52,574 bases of DNA. Source: an uncultured Granulosicoccaceae bacterium. Lineage in GTDB: Bacteria; Pseudomonadota; Gammaproteobacteria; Granulosicoccales; Granulosicoccaceae. The notes beneath the pieces were generated by a model. The model did not search any database and was not told where the DNA came from. It worked only from the letters and a program-made list of their open reading frames with translations. A program made the translations under genes and the position numbers. How positions within the stretch are numbered: position 1 is the first letter of the stretch; every line of letters starts with the position of its first letter. The stretch covers positions 1 to 52,574 of the forward strand of contig CALGND010000041.1 of the NCBI GenBank assembly GCA_937958675.1, given 5' to 3'. Below are positions 1 to 8,715 of this stretch, one piece after another.

Positions 1-77
1 TGTATCAACAAAAAAGTTATCGCATACCCGCGCCAATGCCGCTCACATTCCAATGCCTGCAATATAATTCCGACAGA

Positions 78-97
78 TACTGCTTGCATTTACAGTA
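78..97 (+). promoter_or_regulatory. LexA (SOS) box 1 upstream of lexA
   Basis: The site reads TACTG-N10-CAGTA. Both outer five-base arms match the E. coli SOS box consensus, and CTG (80-82) and CAG (93-95) are ten bases apart. It covers the -35 hexamer of the lexA promoter and directly abuts a second box. The match to the known LexA operator is seen in the sequence; autorepression of lexA is inferred from the family. Confidence 0.85.
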
Positions 98-112
98 AAC
101 TGTAAATATAAT
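84..112 (+). promoter_or_regulatory. sigma-70 promoter of the lexA-imuAB cassette
   Basis: A -35 hexamer TTGCAT (84-89) and a consensus -10 TATAAT (107-112) are separated by 17 bases, the ideal spacing. Transcription would start near 118-120, leaving a leader of about 23 bases. Each hexamer lies in one of the two SOS boxes, so LexA binding would block RNA polymerase directly. Confidence 0.8.
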
Positions 113-117
113 CAGCC
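98..117 (+). promoter_or_regulatory. LexA (SOS) box 2 upstream of lexA
   Basis: CTG at 100-102 and CAG at 113-115 are separated by an AT-rich ten-base spacer. The left side is AACTGT, the weaker right side TCAGCC, much like the second box of E. coli lexA. It covers the -10 hexamer and starts exactly one box length after box 1, so two LexA dimers would occupy adjacent sites. Confidence 0.75.
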
Positions 118-142
118 ATACCTTAAACCGATTTTTTTACAT

Positions 143-751
143 ATGCAGCAGCTTACTCGGCGCCAGAAAGAAATCTTCAGCATGATCCAATCGCATATCG
201 CCACTACTGGGTTTCCGCCTACTCGCACTGATATATGTGAGTATTTTGGCTTTAAATCGCCTACTGCGGCAGATGATCACCTTAAGGCCTTGGAAAAGAA
301 GGGAGTAATTGAGCTAATCCCTGGCACTTCTCGGGGTATTCGCATTGTTGAGGACGAAGACGCTGAGGATGGTGTGCCGTTGGTTGGGCGTGTTGCTGCG
401 GGTGAGCCCATCATGTCGGATGAGAATATTGAAGAATACGTCACCATGAGTCCGGATCTATTTCACCCGCATGCGGATTACTTACTCACAGTGCAAGGCA
501 TGAGTATGCAAGATGTTGGCATTCTCGATGGTGATCTACTGGCTGTGCATGCCACTCAAGAGGCGCACACCAATCAGATTGTTGTGGCGCGTGTAGATGA
601 TGAAGTGACAGTTAAGCGATTCAAACAACGCGGCAACATCGTAACCCTACATCCTGAAAACGAGGATTTTGACCCTATCCGGGTTGACTTGCGCGAGCAG
701 GAGTTCTCTATCGAAGGGGTATATGTAGGTGTGTTGCGTCGCGGCCACTAG
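143..751 (+). CDS. lexA: LexA repressor, SOS regulator
   Basis: This 202-residue protein matches LexA in length and order: an N-terminal winged helix-turn-helix (about 1-65) and a C-terminal S24 self-cleavage domain (about 80-200). The recognition helix SPTAADDHLKAL (39-50) is nearly that of E. coli LexA, which fits the CTG-N10-CAG boxes upstream. The cleavage site is Ala86-Gly87 (VAAGEP); the catalytic pair is Ser121 (GMSM) and Lys158 (VTVKRF). It represses SOS genes until RecA filaments on damaged DNA trigger self-cleavage. It starts at ATG 143 with no clear ribosome binding site, on a short leader. imuA follows 26 bases later, so the cassette is probably one SOS-induced operon. Whether this is the only LexA or a second copy cannot be told here. 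Confidence 0.97.
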   Translation: MQQLTRRQKEIFSMIQSHIATTGFPPTRTDICEYFGFKSPTAADDHLKALEKKGVIELIPGTSRGIRIVEDEDAEDGVPLVGRVAAGEPIMSDENIEEYVTMSPDLFHPHADYLLTVQGMSMQDVGILDGDLLAVHATQEAHTNQIVVARVDDEVTVKRFKQRGNIVTLHPENEDFDPIRVDLREQEFSIEGVYVGVLRRGH

Positions 752-777
752 CGCAACGCGCACCTGCACTATAAATC

Positions 778-1509
778 ATGAACGCTGCGCTAGATGCCTT
801 GCTGAAAACTCAATCAGCATTATGGCGAGGGCGCGATCAATACAATAACGATGCATCCATTTCCACAGGCTTTAGTGCACTGGATGATGCCCTACCCGGC
901 AATGGTTGGAGTATTGGCTGCTTAACAGAACTAATGTGTGTGCAACAAGGTGTTGGCGAACTAACCTTGTTACTGCCAGCACTGCAACGCATCACCACTG
1001 ATGATCAATGGGCTGCATTGGTCAACCCTCCCCATGTGCCCTACGCACCCGCATTAGCTAATGCGGGTATCAAGCTGGATCACCTACTCATTATTAACTG
1101 TAAAGATGATGCTGATACCTTATGGGCCTGTGAGCAGGTATTGCGCGCGGGTGTGTTTGCCGCAGTGATTGGCTGGGTTGAACGCAGCACAGCGCAAAAA
1201 CAACGCCGCTTACAACTGGCTGCGGAAACAGGCCAGGCTTGGGCCACAGTATTTAGGCCAGGCAATGCCTGTAAGGAACACTCCCCTGCAGCAATTCGCA
1301 TTGCCATTAAAGCCACTAGGCAAGCAAACGTGAAAATAGGCATGCAATCCAATCCACAACAGCTGCAGTTATCGGTATTTAAATCACGTGGTAAAAACCC
1401 GAGCGATGTGTTGATTAACCCATCAGAGTTTGATTTGTCACAAGGTTCTGAGTGGCCGGGTATACCTAATCTATTACCGGCATCCGCTTTAACCACGCTA
1501 TCCGTTTAG
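778..1509 (+). CDS. imuA: ImuA, translesion mutagenesis accessory protein
   Basis: The 243-residue protein resembles ImuA, a RecA/SulA-like protein found with ImuB in bacterial mutagenesis cassettes. The N-terminal segment ISTGFSALDDALPGNGWSIG (about 29-48) is the family's equivalent of the RecA stretch that leads into the ATP-binding core. The usual Walker A lysine motif is not evident; the position reads MCVQQGVGELTLLLPAL. In better known cassettes ImuA works with ImuB and the polymerase ImuC/DnaE2 in error-prone lesion bypass. It follows lexA and precedes imuB by 13 bases, so it should be SOS-induced. The family call is strong, the biochemical role of ImuA less so. Confidence 0.88.
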   Translation: MNAALDALLKTQSALWRGRDQYNNDASISTGFSALDDALPGNGWSIGCLTELMCVQQGVGELTLLLPALQRITTDDQWAALVNPPHVPYAPALANAGIKLDHLLIINCKDDADTLWACEQVLRAGVFAAVIGWVERSTAQKQRRLQLAAETGQAWATVFRPGNACKEHSPAAIRIAIKATRQANVKIGMQSNPQQLQLSVFKSRGKNPSDVLINPSEFDLSQGSEWPGIPNLLPASALTTLSV

Positions 1510-1522
1510 CCAAGGCACACTG

Positions 1523-2932
1523 ATGCTTTGGGCTTGCTTGTATTTTCCGCAGTTACCAATAGACCGGCACTTAGCCACGCATAACAGCGACACCCCGATT
1601 GCGATAGTGGCCACCACAGGCGTACGTAAGCAAATTGTTGCGTGCAACAACAGCGCACAGCAACGAGGCGTGCATGCAGGCCTTGCACTTAACAACGCAT
1701 ATGCCCTTGCACCTAACTTACAAGTAAACGATTACGTTGAGCATGAGCAGCACACGCATATTAAGCAGTTATCGTTATGGGCATTACAGTATTCATCGTG
1801 GGTAACACCGCGCTTACCCGATACCATATTGATAGAAGTTAAAGCCAGCCTTAAACTCTACGGCGGCTTAACTAACTTACTCAACAAACTACACACCGAT
1901 GCAGATGAACAAGGCATACAACTGCAACCCGGTGTGGCACCTACTCCTGCTGCCGCAACATTGTTTGCCCGCCTTGGGCAATGTGTGCCTGTGCAAACTA
2001 TGCAGGCCTTACCAGATGCCTTAGCGAATATACGCGTGCACCATTTAGCATTGGATGCATTTACACTACGTGGCTTGCAGCAATCGGGCATTACCACACT
2101 GCAGCAGTTGCGCAAGATACCGGCTCAGTCATTGGCGCGGCGTTTTGGCCATGAGTGTACCGACCTACTCTATAAGCTCTATGGTGATTTGCCAGACCCT
2201 TGTCCAGCATTTGAAGCGCCTGAAACATTCTCGCAAGCGTTTGACTTACCACTTGAAGCACCCGACACACAATCACTCGCCTTCCCACTTAATCGTTTGA
2301 TGAATGCCTTAGGGGGTTACTTAAAGAATCGCGACTTAGGTGTGCAAACATTAGTGATCACCCTATATCACCATCGTCATGCACCCACAATACACACGAT
2401 GCAATTTTTAGATGCCACCGCGAATATTGCGCATGTGTTAAAAGTGGCCACTGAGCGCCTTGGTAATACAGAGTTACCCGAGCCCATTACACGCCTTAAG
2501 CTTCATGCCAGTAACTTATCAAGTGTGGATCGTGCCGCTAAGGATTTATTTCAAAAAAGCCAAGCACAAGCTGACAGCGTTGAACAAGTGTTGGATAAAC
2601 TGATGGCACGCCTTGGCAAGGAAAGTTTGTATACCGCGATGCCGCATGAGGATCATCGCCCGGAGAAGGCCTGGATGGCCGCATTACTTGAAACGCGCAA
2701 AGCACCCACGAGCTGGCCTGCTCGGCCGCTATGGTTATTACACGAACCTCGCCTAGCAACCGAAGCCTTACAAATTAGCAGCAGCACTGAGCGAATTGAA
2801 AACGGTTGGTGGGGCGATACCGACGTGCGCCGTGATTACTTTATTGCGCGCAACCGTGGTGGTAGCCATTTTTGGGTATACCGGCACAGACGAGACGATG
2901 AACGGTTTTATATTCACGGCATCTTTGCCTGA
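1523..2932 (+). CDS. imuB: ImuB, Y-family polymerase-like mutagenesis protein
   Basis: This 469-residue protein is a Y-family polymerase homologue of the inactive ImuB type. The start MLWACLYFPQLPID replaces the DMDxFFA motif of active DinB enzymes, and the second acidic motif (SxDE) is replaced by a segment around TILIEVKASLKLYGG, so the metal-binding carboxylates appear absent. The C-terminus (WWGDTDVRRDYFIA, then FYIHGIFA) is typical of ImuB. The family acts as a hub that recruits DnaE2 and binds the beta clamp. ATG 1523 is chosen because the protein then starts where family members start. No dnaE2 gene follows: the next gene, after 458 bases, is an unrelated GGDEF-EAL gene. Confidence 0.92.
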   Translation: MLWACLYFPQLPIDRHLATHNSDTPIAIVATTGVRKQIVACNNSAQQRGVHAGLALNNAYALAPNLQVNDYVEHEQHTHIKQLSLWALQYSSWVTPRLPDTILIEVKASLKLYGGLTNLLNKLHTDADEQGIQLQPGVAPTPAAATLFARLGQCVPVQTMQALPDALANIRVHHLALDAFTLRGLQQSGITTLQQLRKIPAQSLARRFGHECTDLLYKLYGDLPDPCPAFEAPETFSQAFDLPLEAPDTQSLAFPLNRLMNALGGYLKNRDLGVQTLVITLYHHRHAPTIHTMQFLDATANIAHVLKVATERLGNTELPEPITRLKLHASNLSSVDRAAKDLFQKSQAQADSVEQVLDKLMARLGKESLYTAMPHEDHRPEKAWMAALLETRKAPTSWPARPLWLLHEPRLATEALQISSSTERIENGWWGDTDVRRDYFIARNRGGSHFWVYRHRRDDERFYIHGIFA

Positions 2933-3390
2933 ACGCTTGATGCCCGCAGCGATGGGCACCCGCTTTTCCACTAAAGCGCCATCTAACTTGCTACCTAAAC
3001 GCACTTTATCAGTATCGTTGAGCTAACCTAGACACCCCGCATTCACATGTGAACTCGTTCACAAAAAACCAAACCTATCCCAATTGCTGACATTCGAGAT
3101 TAAAGCCGTAAGCAACTGTTTTATATGCTAATTAAGTTCAAACACTGAACCGACAAGCAACAAACCCCACGTTTGGACTGGATCAAGCCATATAAACAGT
3201 TAACCCGCACCCAAAATCGCCGCTAATTAGACTGTGGTTAACGCGATCTTGCTATGGCAAGCAGTTGGAGGATGAGCACGTTAGGCACCACAGTTCCGAA
3301 AACAAGGCGATAGGCGCACCAGTACATTAATACAATGGAAAAGAATGCGAATGGATATCTACAACATGAGACAAGGAAGCCTCTAAGAAG
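2933..3390. other. 458-bp gene-free stretch after imuB
   Basis: No convincing gene lies here, and no dnaE2 remnant was recognised. Just past imuB are two overlapping dyads: TTCACATGTGAA (3042-3053, perfect) and GTGAAC-TC-GTTCAC (3049-3062). The rest should contain the promoter of the GGDEF-EAL gene, but no good sigma-70 pair was found by eye. The expected core of a GEMM cyclic-di-GMP riboswitch was looked for and not seen. Confidence 0.5.
3042..3062. promoter_or_regulatory. overlapping palindromes, possible operator
   Basis: A perfect 12-bp palindrome TTCACATGTGAA overlaps a dyad of 6-bp arms GTGAAC and GTTCAC around two bases. The loops are too short for a hairpin terminator and no T run follows, so a protein-binding site is likelier. 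The binding factor is unknown, and the site lies about 340 bp before the next gene start. Confidence 0.35.
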
Positions 3391-5391
3391 ATGAACGTCC
3401 TCTATAACGAAGACAATACAAAAACCATCATCACAGTTGGTTTTTTTGCTGTGCTCGCATTAATGATCACAGTTGTCGCCGTTGCGATCGCCACAATGGA
3501 ATCAGTCAACTCAGACATGTCAGCCTTAATTAAAGACACTGAGCAGAAAACTAGCCGCGCCTACCAAATGCGCGATGTTATCCGTTTACGTTCTGGCGCT
3601 GTGCGATCCTTGTTACAGATTCAAGACCCTACCGAACGCGAAAAGATATTTGATCAGCTGGTTGACTACACCAACACCTATGAAGAAAGCCGCCGAGAGC
3701 TGATCCGCTTTGGCTCCAACGAACGCGAGCAGGAAATACTGGTTAAAGTTGCAGAAGCCGATGCGCGTGGCGTCATTGCTTACAACAAAACTGCCAGCTT
3801 GATTTACAGCATGCAGAATAACCCTAGCGCACTAAAATCAAGCCTTGCCGAGGTTCGTTTGCAAGAGCTTGTGTTGCTCAACCATCTTGACCAATTAGTA
3901 AAACTTGAAAAGCTTCTGTCCGAAGAAGCGCTAGAGGCCAATCAAGAAACATATCATAGTATCCAGAAATTAATGGCAGGCTTAGTTGTCGCTGCGATTT
4001 TAGTATCGATACTGATAGCAGGCTTTGTTATACAACGCGTAACAGCCGCCAATCGTAAGATTGCCCATCAAGCTAGCCATGATGATTTAACTGGATTATA
4101 TAATCGACGTTCGTTTGAGCAGCAGTTAATCCAAGTAATTGGCATTGCTCAGCGTAGCGTTGAACAATACGGTTTGTTATACATCGATCTTGATCGTTTT
4201 AAGATTGTTAATGACACTTGCGGCCACCACGCTGGGGATAAGCTACTGATCGAACTCACCACAATGCTGAAAGAGCGTTTACGCCAAGGTGATATGTTTG
4301 CACGTTTAGGTGGCGATGAGTTCGCGATTATAGCCAGTGGCAAAACCTTTGACGATGTGGTTAGGCTTGCAGAAGAGCTGCGCAACATGATCAGTGATTA
4401 TGTATTCTCGTATGAGGATCAAAAGTTTCAAGTGAGCCTAAGTATTGGTGTGCTGCCTATCTACGGTGATGTCACCGATATCGAATCGATACTCACGGAT
4501 GTGGATTCTGCTTGCTATGTGGCTAAAAAATCTGGCCGTAACCGTGTGCACGTGACACAAGAGAACGATGCCGAAGTTGTGCGTTATCGTGACGACATCG
4601 CCAGCATCCAGAGCATTCGCTCTGCGTTGGCAGAGAACCGACTAACGTTATTTTATCAACCCGTTTATTACATCGGCGTTGAGAATGTACAGGTAGCGCA
4701 TTGCGAAATCCTGCTACGCATTAAGGATGAAGAAGGTAGGCTACTGTCGCCGGCTAAATTTATCCCGATAGCTGAAAAGTACAACATCATGACTGAAATC
4801 GATCGTTGGGTTGTGTCACACGTATTGGAATGGATAAAAGCCAACCAGGATGACTACGAACTCCCCCACTTATTGGTCAACTTATCTGGTTTGTCGTTTA
4901 TCGATGATGAGTTCTTGGAGTACGTCATGGGTGAGCTCGATGGCGGTGAGGTTGATGCCCGCAATATCGCCTTCGAAATTACTGAAACAGCAGCGGTGGA
5001 CAACTTAGATAAAGCCAATGTATTTATCGACAAGGTTGGTGCATTGGGCAGTAAGTTTGCACTGGATGACTTTGGTTCAGGCTTCTCAACCTTTGCCTAC
5101 CTTAAAAGCTTGCCAATCGATTATCTAAAAATTGATGGTTCATTGGTGAAGAACATGGCGATCGATACAGTTGATCGCGAGATGGTAAAGGCGATTAATG
5201 AGATCGGCCATACGGTGGGTGCTGAAACTATCGCAGAGTTTGTTGAAGACGAAGCAACACTGGAGCAGTTACGCGCTATGGGTGTTGACTATGCTCAAGG
5301 TTTTGGCCTAGCAAAGCCAAGCGCATTGACTGACTTGATTGAAGAGCTGGACTTGCCGCAAAGCAGCACAGCGTTACGCAAGGCGTCCTAA
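3391..5391 (+). CDS. membrane diguanylate cyclase/phosphodiesterase (GGDEF-EAL)
   Basis: This 666-residue protein has two membrane segments (about 15-36 and 193-215) around a mostly helical periplasmic sensor region. A GGDEF domain (about 228-390) and an EAL domain (about 405-655) follow. The cyclase active site is GGDEF (307-311), with an RxxD product-inhibition site at R298/D301. The EAL domain reads EIL at 439-441 and keeps the usual metal and catalytic residues: N497, E529 and E532 (ExTE), D559-D560, K580, E612 and Q636. Both activities therefore look intact, and the protein could make or degrade cyclic-di-GMP depending on the periplasmic signal. No HAMP or PAS domain is obvious. It converges on the slyD-like gene with only 6 bases between them. 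Confidence 0.95.
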   Translation: MNVLYNEDNTKTIITVGFFAVLALMITVVAVAIATMESVNSDMSALIKDTEQKTSRAYQMRDVIRLRSGAVRSLLQIQDPTEREKIFDQLVDYTNTYEESRRELIRFGSNEREQEILVKVAEADARGVIAYNKTASLIYSMQNNPSALKSSLAEVRLQELVLLNHLDQLVKLEKLLSEEALEANQETYHSIQKLMAGLVVAAILVSILIAGFVIQRVTAANRKIAHQASHDDLTGLYNRRSFEQQLIQVIGIAQRSVEQYGLLYIDLDRFKIVNDTCGHHAGDKLLIELTTMLKERLRQGDMFARLGGDEFAIIASGKTFDDVVRLAEELRNMISDYVFSYEDQKFQVSLSIGVLPIYGDVTDIESILTDVDSACYVAKKSGRNRVHVTQENDAEVVRYRDDIASIQSIRSALAENRLTLFYQPVYYIGVENVQVAHCEILLRIKDEEGRLLSPAKFIPIAEKYNIMTEIDRWVVSHVLEWIKANQDDYELPHLLVNLSGLSFIDDEFLEYVMGELDGGEVDARNIAFEITETAAVDNLDKANVFIDKVGALGSKFALDDFGSGFSTFAYLKSLPIDYLKIDGSLVKNMAIDTVDREMVKAINEIGHTVGAETIAEFVEDEATLEQLRAMGVDYAQGFGLAKPSALTDLIEELDLPQSSTALRKAS

Positions 5392-5397
5392 AAAACA

Positions 5398-5904
5398 CTA
5401 CGCTTTGCCTGCTGGCTCCGTGTTGCCATTTGCATTACTACCCGTAGCATACCCCTGAGCCAACTCTTCTGGGGTTGGTTCGCGCACGCTCACAATGCCC
5501 ACTTCAAAATGCAGCACTTGCCCGGCTAAGGGATGATTGCCATCCACCACGACGTTTTCATTATCCATTTGTGTAATCGTGACCAATTGCGAGGTGTCGT
5601 CTTTGCCTTTGATATTAATGCGCATCCCAATGCTGAGTTCGCCAAGATCGGCAAACATGGCGCGTGGCATTTCCTGGATTAGGTTTTCGTCTGCATAGCC
5701 ATAGCCATCTTCTGGATAGATAACAAGATCGAAAACATCGGACGCTTGCTTGCCGGTAAGCTCTCGCTCAAGGCTGGGCAATATGGCGTTGGTGTTATGC
5801 ATGTACACCAACGCCAACCCGCCCTGCGATGAATCAATTAGCTCACCAAACCCATTATTGAGTTTGTAATGCATCGCCACGACGCAGTTGTCATCTATTT
5901 CCAC
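5398..5904 (-). CDS. SlyD-like FKBP-type peptidyl-prolyl isomerase
   Basis: The 168-residue protein follows the SlyD/FkpB plan: a split FKBP domain with an inserted flap (about 65-125), followed by the signature GNHPLAGQVLHFEV (128-141) and VREPTPEELAQG. It would speed proline cis-trans isomerisation and act as a chaperone, probably in the cytoplasm since no signal peptide is seen. The histidine-rich metal-binding tail of E. coli SlyD is missing; the tail is short and rich in Asn, Gly and Ala. The start is GTG 5904, which aligns with the start of known SlyD proteins. It lies 28 bases after the TRAP permease gene and may be read from the same transcript. Confidence 0.88.
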   Translation of the reverse strand: MEIDDNCVVAMHYKLNNGFGELIDSSQGGLALVYMHNTNAILPSLERELTGKQASDVFDLVIYPEDGYGYADENLIQEMPRAMFADLGELSIGMRINIKGKDDTSQLVTITQMDNENVVVDGNHPLAGQVLHFEVGIVSVREPTPEELAQGYATGSNANGNTEPAGKA

Positions 5905-5932
5905 AATCTTACTTTCACTTAGTTAAATCAGC

Positions 5933-8581
5933 CTACCAATTTCCAAAAAATGCAGGCTGAGTTTGTCTTCTACGCTGCAGCCACACTACCAATCCTAGCA
6001 ACAATAAAGCAGGTATATAGAAAATTTCCTTCGGCAGACGCGATGCAGGCAATTGCAGCTCTTGTATCACCACTGGCGAATCCCCATAGAAGTCAAACAT
6101 CTGCATGGTGGTGAAGAACGGTGTGCCGTTAAATGGCTCATCTAATTGAACAATGCCCTCAGCTTCAATAGTGGGCAAGCCTGCTGATTCAAGCTTTGCC
6201 ACGGCATCACCTTCTGCACCTAGATTGGCTAACAAGGTGATCTGCGCCATTTTATCTGGGTCGTCAAAATCGGGGCCAGTGACTAACAAGCGCATAGGTT
6301 CACCCTCAGGGTGAGCCGCCACAGCAGAGAGTATTTCAGCCGATTCAACTTTGTTATAAGGCTCTTGCACCTTATCCAACCAAAAGCCAGGGCGGAAAAG
6401 TGAAAACGCGATGACCAGCAGAAACAAGGATTCCCATATTCGGCTTTTAGCAAAGAAGTAGCCTTGGGTGGCTGCAGCGAATAGCATCATCGCAATCACG
6501 CCAATAATAAATATCAGTATGCCCTTGGCAAGCCCGACATCAATTAACAGCAGTTCGGTATTAAAGATAAACAAAAACGGTAGCAATGCGGTACGAATAT
6601 CATATGCAAAACCTTGCAAACCGGTTTTGATTGGGTCGCCACCCGAGATGGCGGAGGCTGCAAATGCAGCTAAGCCCACAGGCGGTGTGTCGTCTGCCAG
6701 TATGCCAAAATAAAACACAAACATATGCACAGCCACTAATGGCACAACCAACCCTTGTTGTGCACCCACCGATACGATAACCGGCGCCATTAGTGAAGAC
6801 ACAACAATGTAATTAGCCGTAGTTGGCAAGCCCATACCCAGTATCAAGCTCATCACCGCTACCAGCATTAACATAACGATTAGGTTACCGCCGGAGAGCC
6901 ACTCAACCAGTTCACCCACAATTTGGTGAGCACCCGTGAGCGACACCGTACCGATAATGATGCCCGCCACGCCCGTGGCAACACCAATTGGCACCATGCT
7001 TTTTGCGCCGTTGATCATGCCGTCAACAAAATCTTGCAGGCCTCTAACCAAGGCACTACCAAATGATAGGTTGTTAGCACTACCTAATCGAAACAAGGTT
7101 TTGAACATATGCTGCGTAACAACAATAAAGATCATCGCCATACACGCCCAAAATGCTGATAGCGACGGCGACAAGCGCTCTATCAATATGCACCACAGTA
7201 AAATGATGATAGGCAGTAAGTAGTGAAGGCCCGTTAGTGCAACCTCGCCAGGTTTAGGCAATACAGTAAGCGCAGAGTTTGGATCATCAAGTTCTAGATC
7301 ATCACGACGTGCAGCAACGGCAACCAATATCACATAGGCGATTAAGAAAATCGCAATGGCACCGTAGAGCGTCATGCCGGGGAATGCGGTTTTAATCCAG
7401 CCTAGGCCGTAGTACACCATGGCACCTAATGCAGCAAATGCGATAAAACCAAATAGGAAGCCAATGATTTTTTGCATCGCAGTCACATGCGAAGGTGGCT
7501 TTTCCATTCCTTTAAGGTTGAGCTTAAGCGCTTCAAGGTGAACGATATACACCAAGGCAATATAAGAAATCAATGCAGGCAACAAGGCATGCTTGATCAC
7601 TTCTGGGTAACTAATACCGGTGAATTCTGAAATCAAGAATGCCGCAGCACCCATAACCGGCGGCGTAAGCTGCCCATTGGTTGAAGATGCCACCTCAACC
7701 GCACCTGCCTTCTCAGCGGAGAAGCCAGTGCGCTTCATTAGCGGGATAGTAAACGTGCCGGTGGTGACAACATTAGCGATCGACGAACCCGAGTAGATTC
7801 CACTTAGTGCCGAGGCTACAACCGCAGCCTTTGCCGGACCACCACGAAAGTGGCCAAGTGTGCCGAAGGCAAGCTGAATAAAATAGTTACCTGCGCCGGC
7901 TTTTTCTAGTAAGGCGCCAAACAACACAAACAAAAAGATCATCGTAGCGGATACACCCAGGGCAACACCAAACACGCCCTCGCCCTGCATCCAGTAATGC
8001 CACATCGCCTTACCAAACGAAGCCCCCTTCCATTGCACCACGTCGGGCAAGAATGAGGCATGACCAAAAAACACATAAAACACGAACACACTGGCCACAA
8101 TCAGCATGGGTAAACCCAAGGAACGATACACCGCGATAGCCAATGTGATTAAACCAATTGCCGAGACAGCCATATCGGCGGTGGTGGGTAACCCAGCACG
8201 AGTGGCAATATCGTTTTTATACCAAATAAGATATAAGCAACACGACGCACCGATAATGGCAAGAATCCAATCGTATGCCGGGACTCGATCACGTGGGCTG
8301 TTTTTCAATAAGGGGTATGACATGCACGCTAGTGCAATGGCAAAGGCCAAATGGATAAAGCGCACCTCAGTACCATTGAACACCATGTTCATACCGGTTT
8401 TGGTTGACAACCAAAAGGGTAATACCGAGGAGACATACAGCTGAAACACGCTCCACGTAAATGCGAGCACCGCAACAAAAATACCGACCTTGCCAATCGG
8501 TGACCGCCCGCCAGTATCAATTGCAGCAAACTGTTCAAGATCTGGCGATTGCACGCCCTGTTCACTTTGTGTTGTAGCCAT
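5933..8581 (-). CDS. fused TRAP transporter permease (DctQM type, TAXI family)
   Basis: This 882-residue membrane protein fuses the small (4TM) and large (12TM) TRAP permease subunits, as is usual in TAXI-type systems. Many hydrophobic segments are visible, with the conserved DctM patches SGSSIANVVTTGTFTIP and LGMGLPTTANYIV. A periplasmic segment before the last membrane helix (about 755-860) looks like the DUF3394 extension of this subfamily. It drives uptake of an organic acid with an ion gradient, together with the TAXI binding protein encoded upstream. ATG 8581 is preferred over TTG 8599 because GGGAG lies eight bases before it. The substrate cannot be read from the sequence; TAXI systems often carry dicarboxylates or glutamate. 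Confidence 0.93.
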   Translation of the reverse strand: MATTQSEQGVQSPDLEQFAAIDTGGRSPIGKVGIFVAVLAFTWSVFQLYVSSVLPFWLSTKTGMNMVFNGTEVRFIHLAFAIALACMSYPLLKNSPRDRVPAYDWILAIIGASCCLYLIWYKNDIATRAGLPTTADMAVSAIGLITLAIAVYRSLGLPMLIVASVFVFYVFFGHASFLPDVVQWKGASFGKAMWHYWMQGEGVFGVALGVSATMIFLFVLFGALLEKAGAGNYFIQLAFGTLGHFRGGPAKAAVVASALSGIYSGSSIANVVTTGTFTIPLMKRTGFSAEKAGAVEVASSTNGQLTPPVMGAAAFLISEFTGISYPEVIKHALLPALISYIALVYIVHLEALKLNLKGMEKPPSHVTAMQKIIGFLFGFIAFAALGAMVYYGLGWIKTAFPGMTLYGAIAIFLIAYVILVAVAARRDDLELDDPNSALTVLPKPGEVALTGLHYLLPIIILLWCILIERLSPSLSAFWACMAMIFIVVTQHMFKTLFRLGSANNLSFGSALVRGLQDFVDGMINGAKSMVPIGVATGVAGIIIGTVSLTGAHQIVGELVEWLSGGNLIVMLMLVAVMSLILGMGLPTTANYIVVSSLMAPVIVSVGAQQGLVVPLVAVHMFVFYFGILADDTPPVGLAAFAASAISGGDPIKTGLQGFAYDIRTALLPFLFIFNTELLLIDVGLAKGILIFIIGVIAMMLFAAATQGYFFAKSRIWESLFLLVIAFSLFRPGFWLDKVQEPYNKVESAEILSAVAAHPEGEPMRLLVTGPDFDDPDKMAQITLLANLGAEGDAVAKLESAGLPTIEAEGIVQLDEPFNGTPFFTTMQMFDFYGDSPVVIQELQLPASRLPKEIFYIPALLLLGLVVWLQRRRQTQPAFFGNW

Positions 8582-8641
8582 GTGATGCTCCCGCCCCAAA
8601 GGGCACTAGTGCACTAGAAGTTTTTTGAAGCTGGAAACGAC

Positions 8642-8670
8642 CGGGCCGCATTTAAGCGGCCCGATTTTTT
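8642..8670 (-). terminator. GC-rich hairpin between TAXI binding-protein and permease genes
   Basis: Perfect 8-bp arms CGGGCCGC (8642-8649) and GCGGCCCG (8656-8663) enclose ATTTAA. The T run lies on the plus-strand side (8665-8670), whereas both flanking genes are on the minus strand. In that direction the hairpin is followed only by GTCGTTT. It is therefore more likely a partial terminator or mRNA 3'-end stabiliser between the two genes than a strong terminator. Confidence 0.65.
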
Positions 8671-8715
8671 ACTTTTTTATAGCAACATGTAAAACGCTGA
8701 ACAAACTAAGTTGGA

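Noticed and set aside
2796..3026. 76-codon frame overlapping the end of imuB, a possible dnaE2 remnant
   Set aside because: The encoded peptide has no DnaE2-like motif, and most of it is a frame shift of imuB itself.
3063..3390. Possible GEMM cyclic-di-GMP riboswitch before the GGDEF-EAL gene
   Set aside because: The conserved core of GEMM aptamers and a matching stem pattern were not found.
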